Assembly: GCA_051953655.1 (NCBI GenBank)
Contig: JBQCIO010000012.1
Location: 1 to 34,220, forward strand
Direction of reading: 5' to 3'
DNA from: JBQCHF01 sp051953655
GTDB taxonomy: Bacteria > Actinomycetota > Actinomycetes > Motilibacterales > Motilibacteraceae
DNA length: 34,220 bases
A program made the translations under genes and the position numbers. Under the pieces are notes generated by a model, which was given only the letters and a program-made list of their open reading frames with translations, searched no databases and was not told the DNA's origin. Each line of letters begins with the position of its first letter. Positions within the stretch are counted from its first letter, which is position 1. This document shows positions 16,018 through 24,509 of the stretch, in pieces.

Positions 16018-16922
16018 CAGTCCCCCTGACCTCCATGCTGTTCGTGCCCGGCGGCGACGAGCGCAAGCTGGCCAAGGTGCCCGATCTCCGGGCGCCGGCC
16101 CTCATCCTCGACCTCGAGGACGCCGTCGCCGTGTCTCGCAAGCCGGCGGCCCGAGTGCTCGTCGCCGAGCAGTTGCGCACGACGATCGCCACGCCCCGCT
16201 GGGTCCGCGTCAACACGGACCGCCCGGCGATGACCACAGCCGACCTGGACGCCGTGGTGGGCCCGAACCTGGCCGGCGTGCTCCTGCCCAAGGTGCAGAG
16301 CCGGGAGGACGTTCTCGCCGTCGACTGGTACCTCTCCGCGCTCGAGGAGCGGCGCGGCCTCGAGCCCGGCAGCGTGCTCCTCATGCCGACCATCGAGTCG
16401 GTGGCCGGCCTCTCCCAGGTCGAGGCGATCGCGGCGGCGAGCCCGCGCGTGCACTGCCTCGTCTTCGGGGCCGGCGACTTCTCCCTGGACGCTGGGCTCG
16501 ACTGGCCGCAGCCCACCGGCGTCAGCGAGCTCCTGCTCGAGGCCAAGCGCCGGCTGGTGCTCGCCTCGCGACTGGCCGGGATCGCGCCGCCGCACGACGG
16601 CGCCTTCCCGCTCTTCAAGGACGAGGAGCGGCTGCGAGCAGAGGCCGAGCAGGCACGAGCGCTGGGCATGTTCGGCAAGCACGCCATCCACCCTGGGCAG
16701 GTTTCCATCATCGACGCGGTGTTCACGCCCGCACCGAGCCAGATCGAGCGGGCGCAGCGGATCGTCGAGCAGTTCGAAGCCCTCGAGGCCGACGGTGTCG
16801 GCAACGTCCCGGTGGGCGACCTCTTCGTGGACTACCCGGTGGTGGAGCGCGCACGCGGGCTCCTGGCGCTGGCCGGGCAGCTGGCGGGCGTGGACGGGAA
16901 CCGGCCGGAGGGTGAGCGATGA
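16014..16922 (+). CDS. HpcH/HpaI aldolase, citrate lyase beta (CitE)-like protein
   Basis: The protein has 302 residues in the TIM-barrel CitE-like family, which splits or forms hydroxyacyl-CoA thioesters such as malyl-, citramalyl- or related CoA esters with a Mg ion. Visible are the opening LFVPGGDERKLAK, the DLEDAV strand (D33-V38), VRVN with R65, LLPKVQ, metal ligands E128 in PTIES and D155 in GAGDFSLD, and GKHAIHPGQV near the end. There are no citrate lyase alpha or gamma subunit genes, so it is a stand-alone lyase. The ATG overlaps the IclR stop by 4 bases. The CoA-transferase gene follows with another ATGA overlap, so the pair probably activates and then cleaves one acid. Confidence 0.9.
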   Translation: MTVPLTSMLFVPGGDERKLAKVPDLRAPALILDLEDAVAVSRKPAARVLVAEQLRTTIATPRWVRVNTDRPAMTTADLDAVVGPNLAGVLLPKVQSREDVLAVDWYLSALEERRGLEPGSVLLMPTIESVAGLSQVEAIAAASPRVHCLVFGAGDFSLDAGLDWPQPTGVSELLLEAKRRLVLASRLAGIAPPHDGAFPLFKDEERLRAEAEQARALGMFGKHAIHPGQVSIIDAVFTPAPSQIERAQRIVEQFEALEADGVGNVPVGDLFVDYPVVERARGLLALAGQLAGVDGNRPEGER

Positions 16923-18106
16923 GCGCCGACGAGCGTTCTCCCCAGGCCGCCCTGGCGGGCCTCAAGGTCCTCGACATGGCCAGCCTGTACGCCGGGCCGT
17001 GGATCGCGACGACTCTGGCCGACTACGGCGCGGACGTCCTGAAGATCGAGCACCCGGACGGCGACGAGGCCCGTCGCTGGGGCGCGCGGAAGGACGAGAT
17101 CCCGCTGTGGTGGAAGGTCGTCTCGCGCAACAAGCGGGTCGTCAGCCTGGACCTGCACCGCGAGGACGACCGGGCCGTGGTCCGACAGCTCGCGCAGCAG
17201 GCGGACGTGCTCATCGAGAACTTCCGCCCCGGTCGGCTCGAGCGGTGGGGCCTGGGCTATGACGACCTGGCCAAGGACAACCCCGGCCTGATCATGGTCC
17301 GGGTGACGGGGTTCGGGCAGACCGGGCCGCGCAGCCAGGAGCCAGGCTTCGGCACGCTGGCAGAGGCATTCTCCGGATTCGCGTTCATGACCGGTCTGGC
17401 GGACGGCCCACCGACGCTGCCGCCCTTCGGTCTGGCCGACGGCGTCGCGGCCATCACGGGTGCCATGGCCACCCTGCTCGCGCTCTACTGGCGGGACGCC
17501 AACGGCGGCACCGGTCAGGTCGTCGACCTCAGCCTCTACGAGCCGCTGTTCTCGATCCTCGGGCCGCAGGTCATCGAGTTCACCCAGCTGGGCAAGGTGC
17601 AGCAGCGCGAGGGCAACCGCTCACCCCGGACGGCCCCGCGCAACACCTATCGGACCGCTGACTGGCACTGGGTCGCGTTGTCAGCAGGAACGCAGCAGAT
17701 CGCGAACCGGATGTTCGCCGCGATCGGGCGCCCCGAGCTGGCTGATGACGAGCGGTTCTCGACGACACTCGCCCGCCGCGAGCACAGCGACGAGATCGAC
17801 CGGATCATGGCCGACTGCATCGCGAGCCGAGACCTGGACATCGTCCTGTCGGCGTTCGCCGAGCAGGGGGCGCCCATCGCGCCCGTCTACGACACCGCCC
17901 AGATCGTGGCCGACGCCCACTATCAGGCCCGCGAGTCCATCATCACCGTCCCCGACGTCGACCTCGGTGAAGTCGTGATGCAGAACGTCATTCCCAAGCT
18001 CAGCAGGACACCTGGGCGGATCCGGAGCACCGGTCCGAGCGCGGTGGGTCCCGATGTCGACGCGATCGCAGAGTGGCTGGGCGGAACCCCGGAGGTGACC
18101 CCGTGA
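16919..18106 (+). CDS. Class III CoA-transferase (CaiB/BaiF family)
   Basis: The protein has 395 residues, the normal family length. These enzymes move CoA between carboxylic acids through an aspartyl thioester. Visible are LKVLDMASLYAGPW at the start, the ADYGADVLKIEHPDGDEAR strand, VLIENFRPGRLERWGLGYDDL, the predicted catalytic D174 in FGLADGVAAITGAMATLLAL, and GQVVDLSLYEPLF after it. It is sandwiched by 4-bp overlaps between the CitE-like lyase and the ABC permease, so translation is coupled. The likely role is to charge the pathway acid with CoA for the lyase. Donor and acceptor cannot be told from sequence. Confidence 0.92.
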   Translation: MSADERSPQAALAGLKVLDMASLYAGPWIATTLADYGADVLKIEHPDGDEARRWGARKDEIPLWWKVVSRNKRVVSLDLHREDDRAVVRQLAQQADVLIENFRPGRLERWGLGYDDLAKDNPGLIMVRVTGFGQTGPRSQEPGFGTLAEAFSGFAFMTGLADGPPTLPPFGLADGVAAITGAMATLLALYWRDANGGTGQVVDLSLYEPLFSILGPQVIEFTQLGKVQQREGNRSPRTAPRNTYRTADWHWVALSAGTQQIANRMFAAIGRPELADDERFSTTLARREHSDEIDRIMADCIASRDLDIVLSAFAEQGAPIAPVYDTAQIVADAHYQARESIITVPDVDLGEVVMQNVIPKLSRTPGRIRSTGPSAVGPDVDAIAEWLGGTPEVTP

Positions 18107-19122
18107 GCGAGCGCGTGCTGGACGCCTCGGACGTCTCACCCGAGCCCGAGACCACGCGCGGGCCGTCGGTGCGGCAGGCCCGGGCGCGGGACTTCCTCTA
18201 CCGCTACGCGGTCGTCCTGGTGCTGCTGGCCATGGTCGTCGTGTTCTCCGTGCTGCGGCCGGACACCTTCTTCACCGCCAGCAACTTCGCCACCATCGCC
18301 AACTCGCAGGCCGTGCTGCTCATCCTCTCGCTCGGTCTGCTGCTCCCGCTGTCGGTCGGCGAGTTCGACCTCTCCGTCGCCTCAGGCCTGGGTTTCGGTG
18401 CGATCCTGACCGGCTCCCTCAACGGCGTCCACGGCTGGCCGATCTGGGCGACGATCGTCGTCGTCCTCATGGTCGGCGCGATCACCGGAGCCGTCAACGG
18501 CCTCTTCGTGGTGTCGCTGGGGGTCAACGCCTTCATCGTCACCCTGGGCACGGGCACGCTGCTGACCGGACTGACGATCTGGGTGTCCGGCGGGCAGATC
18601 CTGTCCGACATCTCGCCCGGTCTCATCCAGGTCGTCACCACCACGCTCGGCGGTCTGGCCATCCCGGTCTTCCTGGCCCTGGGCCTGGTTCTGCTGCTCT
18701 GGTACGTCTACGAGTACACACCCCTCGGGCGCTACCTGACCTTCGTCGGTCTCGGCGTCGAGGTGGCCCGGCTCGCCGGCCTGCCGGTGCAGCGGCTCCG
18801 GTTCGGCGCGTTCGTCTTCGCCGGCACCGTCGCCTCGGGCTGTGGCGTCCTCGCGGTCGGCCTGCTGGGCAGCGCCGACCCGTCGGCCAGCAGCGCCTTC
18901 CTCCTGCCGGCCTTCGCGGGTGCCTTCCTGGGGACGACCGTCATCAAGCCCGGCCGCTTCAACGCCTGGGGCACGGTCGTCGCCCTGGCACTCCTGGTCG
19001 TCGGGGTGACCGGGCTCCAGCTGCTCGGTGCTGCCGGCTGGGTCGAGCAGGTGTTCAACGGCAGCGCCCTGGTCCTCGCCGTCACGTTCGCTCGCATCGT
19101 CTCGCGGGCGGACGCCCCCTGA
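18103..19122 (+). CDS. ABC transporter permease, ribose (RbsC) type
   Basis: The protein has 339 residues with about nine or ten membrane spans and belongs to the BPD_transp_2 family that imports sugars and similar polar molecules. Typical pieces are FFTASNFATIANSQAVLLILSLG, LPLSVGEFDLSVAS, NGLFVVSLGVNAFIVTLGTGTLLTG, TPLGRYLTFVGLGVEVARLAGLPV and FAGAFLGTTVIKPGRFNAWGT. The GTG at 18103 overlaps the CoA-transferase stop (GTGA); about 30 residues of soluble N-tail precede the first span. It is the only permease in the operon, so it should form a homodimer. The binding protein and double ATPase follow. Confidence 0.93.
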   Translation: MSERVLDASDVSPEPETTRGPSVRQARARDFLYRYAVVLVLLAMVVVFSVLRPDTFFTASNFATIANSQAVLLILSLGLLLPLSVGEFDLSVASGLGFGAILTGSLNGVHGWPIWATIVVVLMVGAITGAVNGLFVVSLGVNAFIVTLGTGTLLTGLTIWVSGGQILSDISPGLIQVVTTTLGGLAIPVFLALGLVLLLWYVYEYTPLGRYLTFVGLGVEVARLAGLPVQRLRFGAFVFAGTVASGCGVLAVGLLGSADPSASSAFLLPAFAGAFLGTTVIKPGRFNAWGTVVALALLVVGVTGLQLLGAAGWVEQVFNGSALVLAVTFARIVSRADAP

Positions 19123-19225
19123 GCTCCTCCCCGTCCGTCCCTGCCAGCCCCCGTCCCTGTCCGTCCCCGTCACCTTCCCCTCAGTCATCTCCCCTGCCCC
19201 CCTCACCCTGTCCGGAAGGACCGTC
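19123..19225 (+). other. Pyrimidine-rich leader before the binding-protein gene
   Basis: The only real gap inside the operon is about 100 bases of almost pure C and T with repeated CCGTCC units, ending in GGAAGGA as ribosome site. Such an RNA would be unstructured. It may serve to raise translation or stability of the binding-protein message relative to the permease. Confidence 0.5.
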
Positions 19226-20431
19226 ATGACAACGCGACTCCGAGCGTCACGCACGATCACCTCCCTCGTCGCCGCCGGCGCGGCTGCCAGCCTGCTGGCC
19301 GCCTGCGGCCACACCGGCGCCGGGGCCGGAGCAGCCTCCGACGGCGGCGCCGGCGCGAGCAGCAGCAGCGCCCCCGCCACGACGCCGGCCCAGACCGCCG
19401 ACCAGTCGTCGTCGGGCCAGCAGACCGCTGCCGCGGCGGTGGAGGCGGCCAAGCAGATGCCCTCGTTCACTCCCAACGAGGCCTTCGACATGACGTCCCT
19501 CAAGGGCAAGCGGATCACGATCCTCGTCTCCACCCTCGCGGTCCCGTTCGTGGCGAACATCGCCAAGGGCGCGAAGGAGGCTGCGGACGCCGTGGGGTGG
19601 CAGGCCACGATCGTGGACGGCAAGGGGAGCGTCACCGAATGGTCGCGGGTCGTGAACCAGGCGGTGGCCCAGAAGGTGGACGGCATCCTCACCGTCGGGG
19701 CCTCGCCGGCCCAGATGAAGCCGGCCGTGGCCGCGGCGAAGGCGGCAGGGATCCCCGTGGTCGACGACCTGACCGCCGACCAGACGCGCGACCCGCTGGT
19801 GCCTGGCACCTTCTCCCACGTCAGCATCTCCTACTACGACGCGGGGAGGCTGCAGGCGGACTACGTCATCGCGAACGGCAAGCCCGACACGCACGTCCTG
19901 ATCTTCGGGGACAACGAGTTCCCCGGTGAGGTGACGCGGGTGCAGGGCATGAAGGACGAGTTCGCCAAGCTGTGCCCCGGCTGCCAGGTGACGGTGCAGG
20001 ACACCCAGGTCGCGCAGCTCGCGACCGGACTGCAGCGGACCACGGAGACCCTCCTGCGCCGCGACCCGAAGATCGAGTGGATGCTGCCCACCTACGACGC
20101 GCAGGGCCTCTACATCGTGCCGGGCATCAAGGCCGCCGGGAAGGCGTCCGCGGTGAAGGTGGTCGGGGCGGATGCGGTGTCCGGCAACCTCGACCTAGTC
20201 GCCAAGGGCGACGTGCAGGTCGCCGACGTCGGCTCGCCCGACACGTGGGCCGGCTGGGCCGGGATCGACATGATGGGCCGTGCCTTCGCCGGCAAGAGCC
20301 CTGTGACGCCGAACATCCCCCTTCGGCTCTTCGACCAGTCGAACCTCAGCGGGGTCGACACCGGTAGCACGGACGCCCTGTTCGGCGGCAGCTTCCGCGA
20401 CTCCTACAAGAAGGTCTGGGGCCTCAGTTGA
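19226..20431 (+). CDS. Sugar-type ABC transporter substrate-binding lipoprotein
   Basis: The protein has 401 residues. The signal MTTRLRASRTITSLVAAG ends in lipobox LLAAC with C27 lipidated. A Gly/Ala/Ser linker reaches about residue 75. Then comes a periplasmic-binding fold of the Peripla_BP_4 type: KRITILVSTLAVPFVANIAKGAKEAADAVGW, VNQAVAQKVDGILTVGASP, KAAGIPVVDDLT, HVSISYYDAGRLQADYVI, VLIFGDNEFPGEVTRVQGMK and GADAVSGNLDLVAKGDVQVADV. It brings the substrate to the RbsC-type permease. The ligand is probably a small polar or cyclic compound, not necessarily a sugar. GGAAGGA precedes the ATG. Its position between permease and ATPase is unusual, as such genes commonly come first. Confidence 0.92.
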   Translation: MTTRLRASRTITSLVAAGAAASLLAACGHTGAGAGAASDGGAGASSSSAPATTPAQTADQSSSGQQTAAAAVEAAKQMPSFTPNEAFDMTSLKGKRITILVSTLAVPFVANIAKGAKEAADAVGWQATIVDGKGSVTEWSRVVNQAVAQKVDGILTVGASPAQMKPAVAAAKAAGIPVVDDLTADQTRDPLVPGTFSHVSISYYDAGRLQADYVIANGKPDTHVLIFGDNEFPGEVTRVQGMKDEFAKLCPGCQVTVQDTQVAQLATGLQRTTETLLRRDPKIEWMLPTYDAQGLYIVPGIKAAGKASAVKVVGADAVSGNLDLVAKGDVQVADVGSPDTWAGWAGIDMMGRAFAGKSPVTPNIPLRLFDQSNLSGVDTGSTDALFGGSFRDSYKKVWGLS

Positions 20432-21945
20432 TCCCCGACCGGGACGGAGCCGACGAGCTGCTCGCCGTCCGCGGTCTGACCAAGCACTTCGGTGGCGTGG
20501 CCGCCCTCACCGGTGTGGACCTCGCGGTCCGCGCCGGTGAGGTGCACGCCCTCATCGGTCAGAACGGCTCGGGCAAGTCCACCTTGATCAAGTGCCTCGC
20601 GGGCTACCACCAGCCCGACGGCGGCACGGTCCGGCTGCACGGCCGCCCGGTCGCCTACCCGATGGTGTCCCGTGAGCTGGCGGCCGCCGGCTTGGCCTTC
20701 CTGCACCAGGACGCCCCGGTGGCCCCGAACATGACCGTGCTCGAGAACATCCGCGTGGGGCGCTACGAGCAGCGGCTCCTCGGCAAGGTCTCCCCGCGAC
20801 GGGAGCGGCAGCGCGTCCGGGACCTGCTGCGGTCGGTGGGCCTGGACGTCGACCCGGACCTGCTGGCGTCGCGGCTGCCGGCCGCGGAGAGATCGTTGCT
20901 CGGCTTCGCCGCGGCGGTCGCCAGCCTTCCCGAACGCGGCGGTGTGCTCGTCCTCGACGAGCCGACGTCCAGCCTGCCTCCGGGGGCTGCCGCGCGCCTC
21001 TACGAGGGGGTGCGGGCGGTCACCGCGAACGGCTCGGCCGTTCTGCTCGTGTCCCACCGCCTGGACGAGATCCTCGCGGAGTCCGACCGCGTGTCGGTCC
21101 TGCGCGACGGACGGCACGTCGGCACGGTGCAGACCGCGCAGTCGAACCAGGCCGAGCTCATCCACCTGATGCTCGGTCGGGAGCTCGCCGACATCTACCC
21201 GGACAAGGACCCGCACCCGCGCGCGGACGTGCTGGAGGTGAAGGGGCTCAGCGGTCGCATCGTCCGTGACCTCGACCTGCACGTGCGCGCCGGGGAGATC
21301 GTCGGCGTCACCGGGCTGGTCGGCATGGGGCAGGACGAGCTCCCCTACCTGCTCTACGGGGCGCTCCCGCTGGACGCAGGATCGGTACGTCTCGGCGGTG
21401 GCGAGCTGACCCGGGTGCGCCCGGCCGCGATGCGCAGCCGCGGAGTCGCGCTCGTCCCTGCCGACCGGGCGAACGCGTCGGGCGCGATGACAGCGAGCCT
21501 GACCGAGAACCTCTCGCTGCCCGTGCTCGGTTCGCTCATGCGGCGCGGTCGGCTCGACCACCGGGCCGAACGGTCGCTGGCGGTGCGGACGATCGGCGAC
21601 TACGACGTCCGGCCGTCCCGTGCCGAGGCCCCGTTGCGGGCCCTGAGCGGCGGCAACCAGCAGAAGCTGCTGCTCGCCAAGTGGCTGCAGACCGACCCCC
21701 GGCTGCTGATGCTGCACGAGCCGACCCTGGGCGTCGACATCGCCTCGCGGGCGAACATCTTCAGCATCGTCCGCGCCGCTGCCGACCGGGGTGCTGCGGT
21801 GCTCATCGCCTCGTCCGAGTACGAGGACCTGGCCAACGTCTGCGACCGCGTCGTGGTGCTCAACCGCGGACGCGTCGTGGGCGAGCTGACCGGCAGCCAG
21901 TTGACAGAAGAAGCCATCCTCCAGGGCTGCTTCGCCGCAGCCTGA
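20428..21945 (+). CDS. ABC transporter ATP-binding protein, double-domain RbsA type
   Basis: The protein has 505 residues with two nucleotide-binding domains. The first has Walker A GQNGSGKST (44-52), a Q-loop in FLHQDAP, Walker B VLVLDEPTSSLP and switch His in LLVSHRLDE, but its signature is degenerate (LPAAERSLLG instead of an LSxGxxQ). The second has the usual non-canonical Walker A (GLVGMGQDEL), an intact signature LSGGNQQK and Walker B LLMLHEPTLGVDI, as in RbsA-type importers. The start is TTG at 20428, overlapping the binding-protein stop as TTGA; no other start lies near the first strand. It powers the importer encoded by the two genes before it. Confidence 0.9.
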   Translation: MIPDRDGADELLAVRGLTKHFGGVAALTGVDLAVRAGEVHALIGQNGSGKSTLIKCLAGYHQPDGGTVRLHGRPVAYPMVSRELAAAGLAFLHQDAPVAPNMTVLENIRVGRYEQRLLGKVSPRRERQRVRDLLRSVGLDVDPDLLASRLPAAERSLLGFAAAVASLPERGGVLVLDEPTSSLPPGAAARLYEGVRAVTANGSAVLLVSHRLDEILAESDRVSVLRDGRHVGTVQTAQSNQAELIHLMLGRELADIYPDKDPHPRADVLEVKGLSGRIVRDLDLHVRAGEIVGVTGLVGMGQDELPYLLYGALPLDAGSVRLGGGELTRVRPAAMRSRGVALVPADRANASGAMTASLTENLSLPVLGSLMRRGRLDHRAERSLAVRTIGDYDVRPSRAEAPLRALSGGNQQKLLLAKWLQTDPRLLMLHEPTLGVDIASRANIFSIVRAAADRGAAVLIASSEYEDLANVCDRVVVLNRGRVVGELTGSQLTEEAILQGCFAAA

Positions 21946-21961
21946 CATGAAGGGACTTGAG

Positions 21962-22858
21962 ATGAGCACGGTCGAGCGCGCCCCCGCGCACGTGATGCCG
22001 CGCCCGTATGGCGACGACGACGTCATCGGTGCCGCCAATGAGATCAATGACGAGCGCGTCCTGCGTGCGGCAGGCCTGGTCCGGAGGGGGCGCCGGTACG
22101 CCCTCGGTCAGGTCCTGGACGCTCACTCGCCGGCGCAGATGTGGCGGTTCTGGAAGCACAGCCTGCTCACCGACCGCATCTCGCCCGAGCGCGCGTTCGG
22201 CAGCAACGTCCAGACGTTCGTCGAGGAGTCCGTCAGCGGAGCGCTGCACAGCGGCACCCACCTGGACGGCCTGGGCCACATCGGCGTCGGTCCGTATGCC
22301 TACGGCGGTCGGCCGTGGTCCCAGATCGTCAGCGCCGAGGGCCTCGTCGAGCTCGGCATCGAGCAGGTGCCGCCCCTGGTGACCCGTGGCGTGCTGCTCG
22401 ACGTCGCCGCCTCCAAGGGGGTCGACTGCCTGCAGCCGGACGAGCCGGTGAGCGGCGAGGACCTCGAGGCGGCCGCGGAGCGTGCCGGGATCGAGGTGGA
22501 GGCCGGCGACATCGTGCTGCTGCACACCGGCTGGGGCCGGCACTGGTCGCAGGATCCCGACCGCTACGCCGCCAGCGAGCCGGGCATCGATCTGAGCGGC
22601 GGGCAGTGGCTCGTCGACCGGCGGGTCTGTGTCATCGGAGCGGACACCTGGGCGGTCGAGCGCGTCCCCACGGTCCAGGAGGCCGAGGCCTTCCCCGTCC
22701 ACCAGCTCACCATCGCGCGCAACGGCGTCTACCTGCTGGAGAACGTCCGCACCGAGGAGCTGGCAGCGGACGGTGTGACGGCCTTCCTGTGCGTCGTCTC
22801 TCCGACCAGGCTGCGCGGGGCGTCCGCGTCGATGGTCGGCCCCGTGGCGGTGGTCTGA
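21962..22858 (+). CDS. Cyclase family protein (metal-dependent hydrolase)
   Basis: The protein has 298 residues of the cyclase family that includes kynurenine formamidase and isatin hydrolase, enzymes that open amide or lactam rings or cleave formamides with Mn or Zn. The metal motif HSGTHLDGLGHIG gives H96, H100, D102 and H106. Further family pieces are GVLLDVAASKGVDCLQP, GDIVLLHTGWGRHW and AFPVHQLTIARNGVYLLEN. The ATG at 21962 is preferred since AAGGGA lies seven bases upstream; an ATG at 21947 would add five residues. In the pathway it is a candidate for ring opening. The exact substrate is not readable. Confidence 0.9.
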   Translation: MSTVERAPAHVMPRPYGDDDVIGAANEINDERVLRAAGLVRRGRRYALGQVLDAHSPAQMWRFWKHSLLTDRISPERAFGSNVQTFVEESVSGALHSGTHLDGLGHIGVGPYAYGGRPWSQIVSAEGLVELGIEQVPPLVTRGVLLDVAASKGVDCLQPDEPVSGEDLEAAAERAGIEVEAGDIVLLHTGWGRHWSQDPDRYAASEPGIDLSGGQWLVDRRVCVIGADTWAVERVPTVQEAEAFPVHQLTIARNGVYLLENVRTEELAADGVTAFLCVVSPTRLRGASASMVGPVAVV

Positions 22859-22859
22859 G

Positions 22860-23561
22860 ATGTCGGTGACCGACTGGCGCGCGCAGCTGTCGGACGAGGA
22901 GAGGGCCCGGGTGGCCAGCGCCGGCTTCGCCCGCCGCGTCGGGTTGGGGGAGCGGCCGGCGGTCGTCGTGATCGACGTGCAGAACTACATGGTCGGTCCT
23001 CCCCCCGGTGCGCTCGAGGTCGATGCCGTCTATCCCTCCGCCTGCGGTCCCGTGGCTGAGGCCGCGGTGAAGGTCCTGGCCGACTTCCTCCCGGCGATGA
23101 GACGGCTCGGGGTGCCGGTGTTCTACTCGCGCTTCGAGCTCGAGCCGGACGGGTCCGACGGCGGGGTGTACCTGCGCAAGCGGGACCTGATGCGGACCGA
23201 CGGCTGGTGCCTGGCAGGAAGCACCGGGGCGCAGATCGTGCCGGCGGTGGCGCCCGAGCCCGGCGATATCGTGTACGTGAAGAAGAAGCCGAGCGCCTTC
23301 TTCGGAACGCCGCTGCTGTCCTACCTCGTCGACCGGGGCGTGGACTCCCTGCTGGTGACCGGCGGCTCCACGAGCAACTGTGTCCGGGCCACCTGCGTGG
23401 ACGCCATGTCCTACAACCTGCGCACGACCGTGATCGAGGACGGGGTGTTCGACCGGTTCCCCCGCTCGCACGTGGCTGCGCTCTTCGACCTGGACCGTCA
23501 GTACGGCGACGTGCGTCCCGCGGCCGACGTGGTGGCCGAGCTGGAGGCGCGACGTGGCTGA
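22860..23561 (+). CDS. Isochorismatase-family cysteine amidohydrolase
   Basis: The protein has 233 residues. The Asp-Lys-Cys triad of the family is seen: D39 in VVVIDVQNYMVG, Lys in VKKKPSAFFGTPL (141-143), and C174 in GGSTSNCVRATCVDA, with the cis-peptide GGS before it. The SAFFGTPL and STSNCVRAT wording is that of N-carbamoylsarcosine/maleamate-type amidases rather than true isochorismatases, so release of ammonia or carbamate from an amide or N-carbamoyl acid is likely. The ATG lies one base after the cyclase stop, and its end overlaps the next gene by 8 bases. It probably follows ring opening in the pathway. Confidence 0.91.
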   Translation: MSVTDWRAQLSDEERARVASAGFARRVGLGERPAVVVIDVQNYMVGPPPGALEVDAVYPSACGPVAEAAVKVLADFLPAMRRLGVPVFYSRFELEPDGSDGGVYLRKRDLMRTDGWCLAGSTGAQIVPAVAPEPGDIVYVKKKPSAFFGTPLLSYLVDRGVDSLLVTGGSTSNCVRATCVDAMSYNLRTTVIEDGVFDRFPRSHVAALFDLDRQYGDVRPAADVVAELEARRG

Positions 23562-24468
23562 GCTGCCGGTCCCGACCCGGGACTTCGTGGGCTACGGGCG
23601 GCACGTGCCGGTCGTCCAGTGGCCCGACGGGGCACGACTGGCCCTGAATCTCGCGATCAACTACGAAGAGGGTTCAGAGCGGTCCTTCGACAACGGCGAC
23701 GAGCGCAACGAGGGTCTGGGTGAGGTGACCAGAGCCGTCGATGCGACGGCGCGGGACCTCGCCACGGAGTCCGTCTACGAGTACGGAAGCCGCGCGGGGG
23801 TGTTCCGGATCCTCCGGATCCTCGACGACTTCGGTGTGCCGGCGACGTTCTTCGCCGCTGCGGTCGCGCTGGAGCGGAATCCGGAGGTGGCGGGCTGGAT
23901 CGCCGAAGCGGGCCATGACGTGTGCGGCCACGGCTACCGCTGGAGCGAGGACTGGCTTGTCGACCGTGACGAGGAGGCCCGGCGCATCGCCGCCGCGTAC
24001 GACTCCATCACGCGCACCACGGGTCGGCCTCCCGCGGGCTGGTACAACCGCTGGATGCCGAGCACCCACACCCGCTCGCTCCTCGTGGAGCACGGTGGCT
24101 TCAGCTACGACTCCAACGCCTACAACGACGACCTCCCCTACTGGACATCGGTGTCCGGTCGCTCGCACCTGGTCGTGCCGTACACCCTCACCTACAACGA
24201 CAACCGGTACGTGGCCGACGGTCTCTCACCCTCAGGCTTCGTGGACTACTGCGTGCGGGCGATCGACGAGCTCGCGGAGGAGGGCCGCGCTGCGCCTCGC
24301 ATGATGTCGGTCGGACTGCACGCCCGCTGGACGGGTCAGCCGGCGCGCGCGTCCGCGCTGCGGCAGGTGCTCGCGCACGCCGCACGGAGGGGAGACGTCT
24401 GGGTCGCCCGGCGGGAGGACATCGCGACGACATTCGCCGAGCAGGTCCCGCCGCCGGCTGCCGGCTGA
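23554..24468 (+). CDS. Polysaccharide deacetylase-fold hydrolase, PuuE allantoinase-like
   Basis: The protein has 304 residues. The pattern RLALNLAINYEEGSERSFDNGDERNE, EYGSRAGVFRILRILDDFGVPATFFA, AGHDVCGHGYRW and MMSVGLHARWTGQPARASALRQ is that of the PuuE-type group of NodB-fold hydrolases, known for metal-independent allantoinases and related cyclic-amide hydrolases. The classical metal motif HSxxH is replaced by CGHGYRW, as in that group. It is the last gene of the operon, starting with GTG inside the isochorismatase gene. Opening of a cyclic ureide or amide is the best guess; true allantoinase activity is not certain, since no ureidoglycolate or allantoicase genes are nearby. It ends 41 bases before convergent genes. 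Confidence 0.87.
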   Translation: MAELPVPTRDFVGYGRHVPVVQWPDGARLALNLAINYEEGSERSFDNGDERNEGLGEVTRAVDATARDLATESVYEYGSRAGVFRILRILDDFGVPATFFAAAVALERNPEVAGWIAEAGHDVCGHGYRWSEDWLVDRDEEARRIAAAYDSITRTTGRPPAGWYNRWMPSTHTRSLLVEHGGFSYDSNAYNDDLPYWTSVSGRSHLVVPYTLTYNDNRYVADGLSPSGFVDYCVRAIDELAEEGRAAPRMMSVGLHARWTGQPARASALRQVLAHAARRGDVWVARREDIATTFAEQVPPPAAG

Positions 24469-24509
24469 CCGACGGGAAAGACGACCGTCGTTCGCGTCGT
24501 ATTGCACCG

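Noticed and set aside
18382..19827. Minus-strand frame of 481 codons across permease and binding-protein genes
   Set aside because: It covers two well-supported plus-strand genes and their junction and is compositionally antisense.
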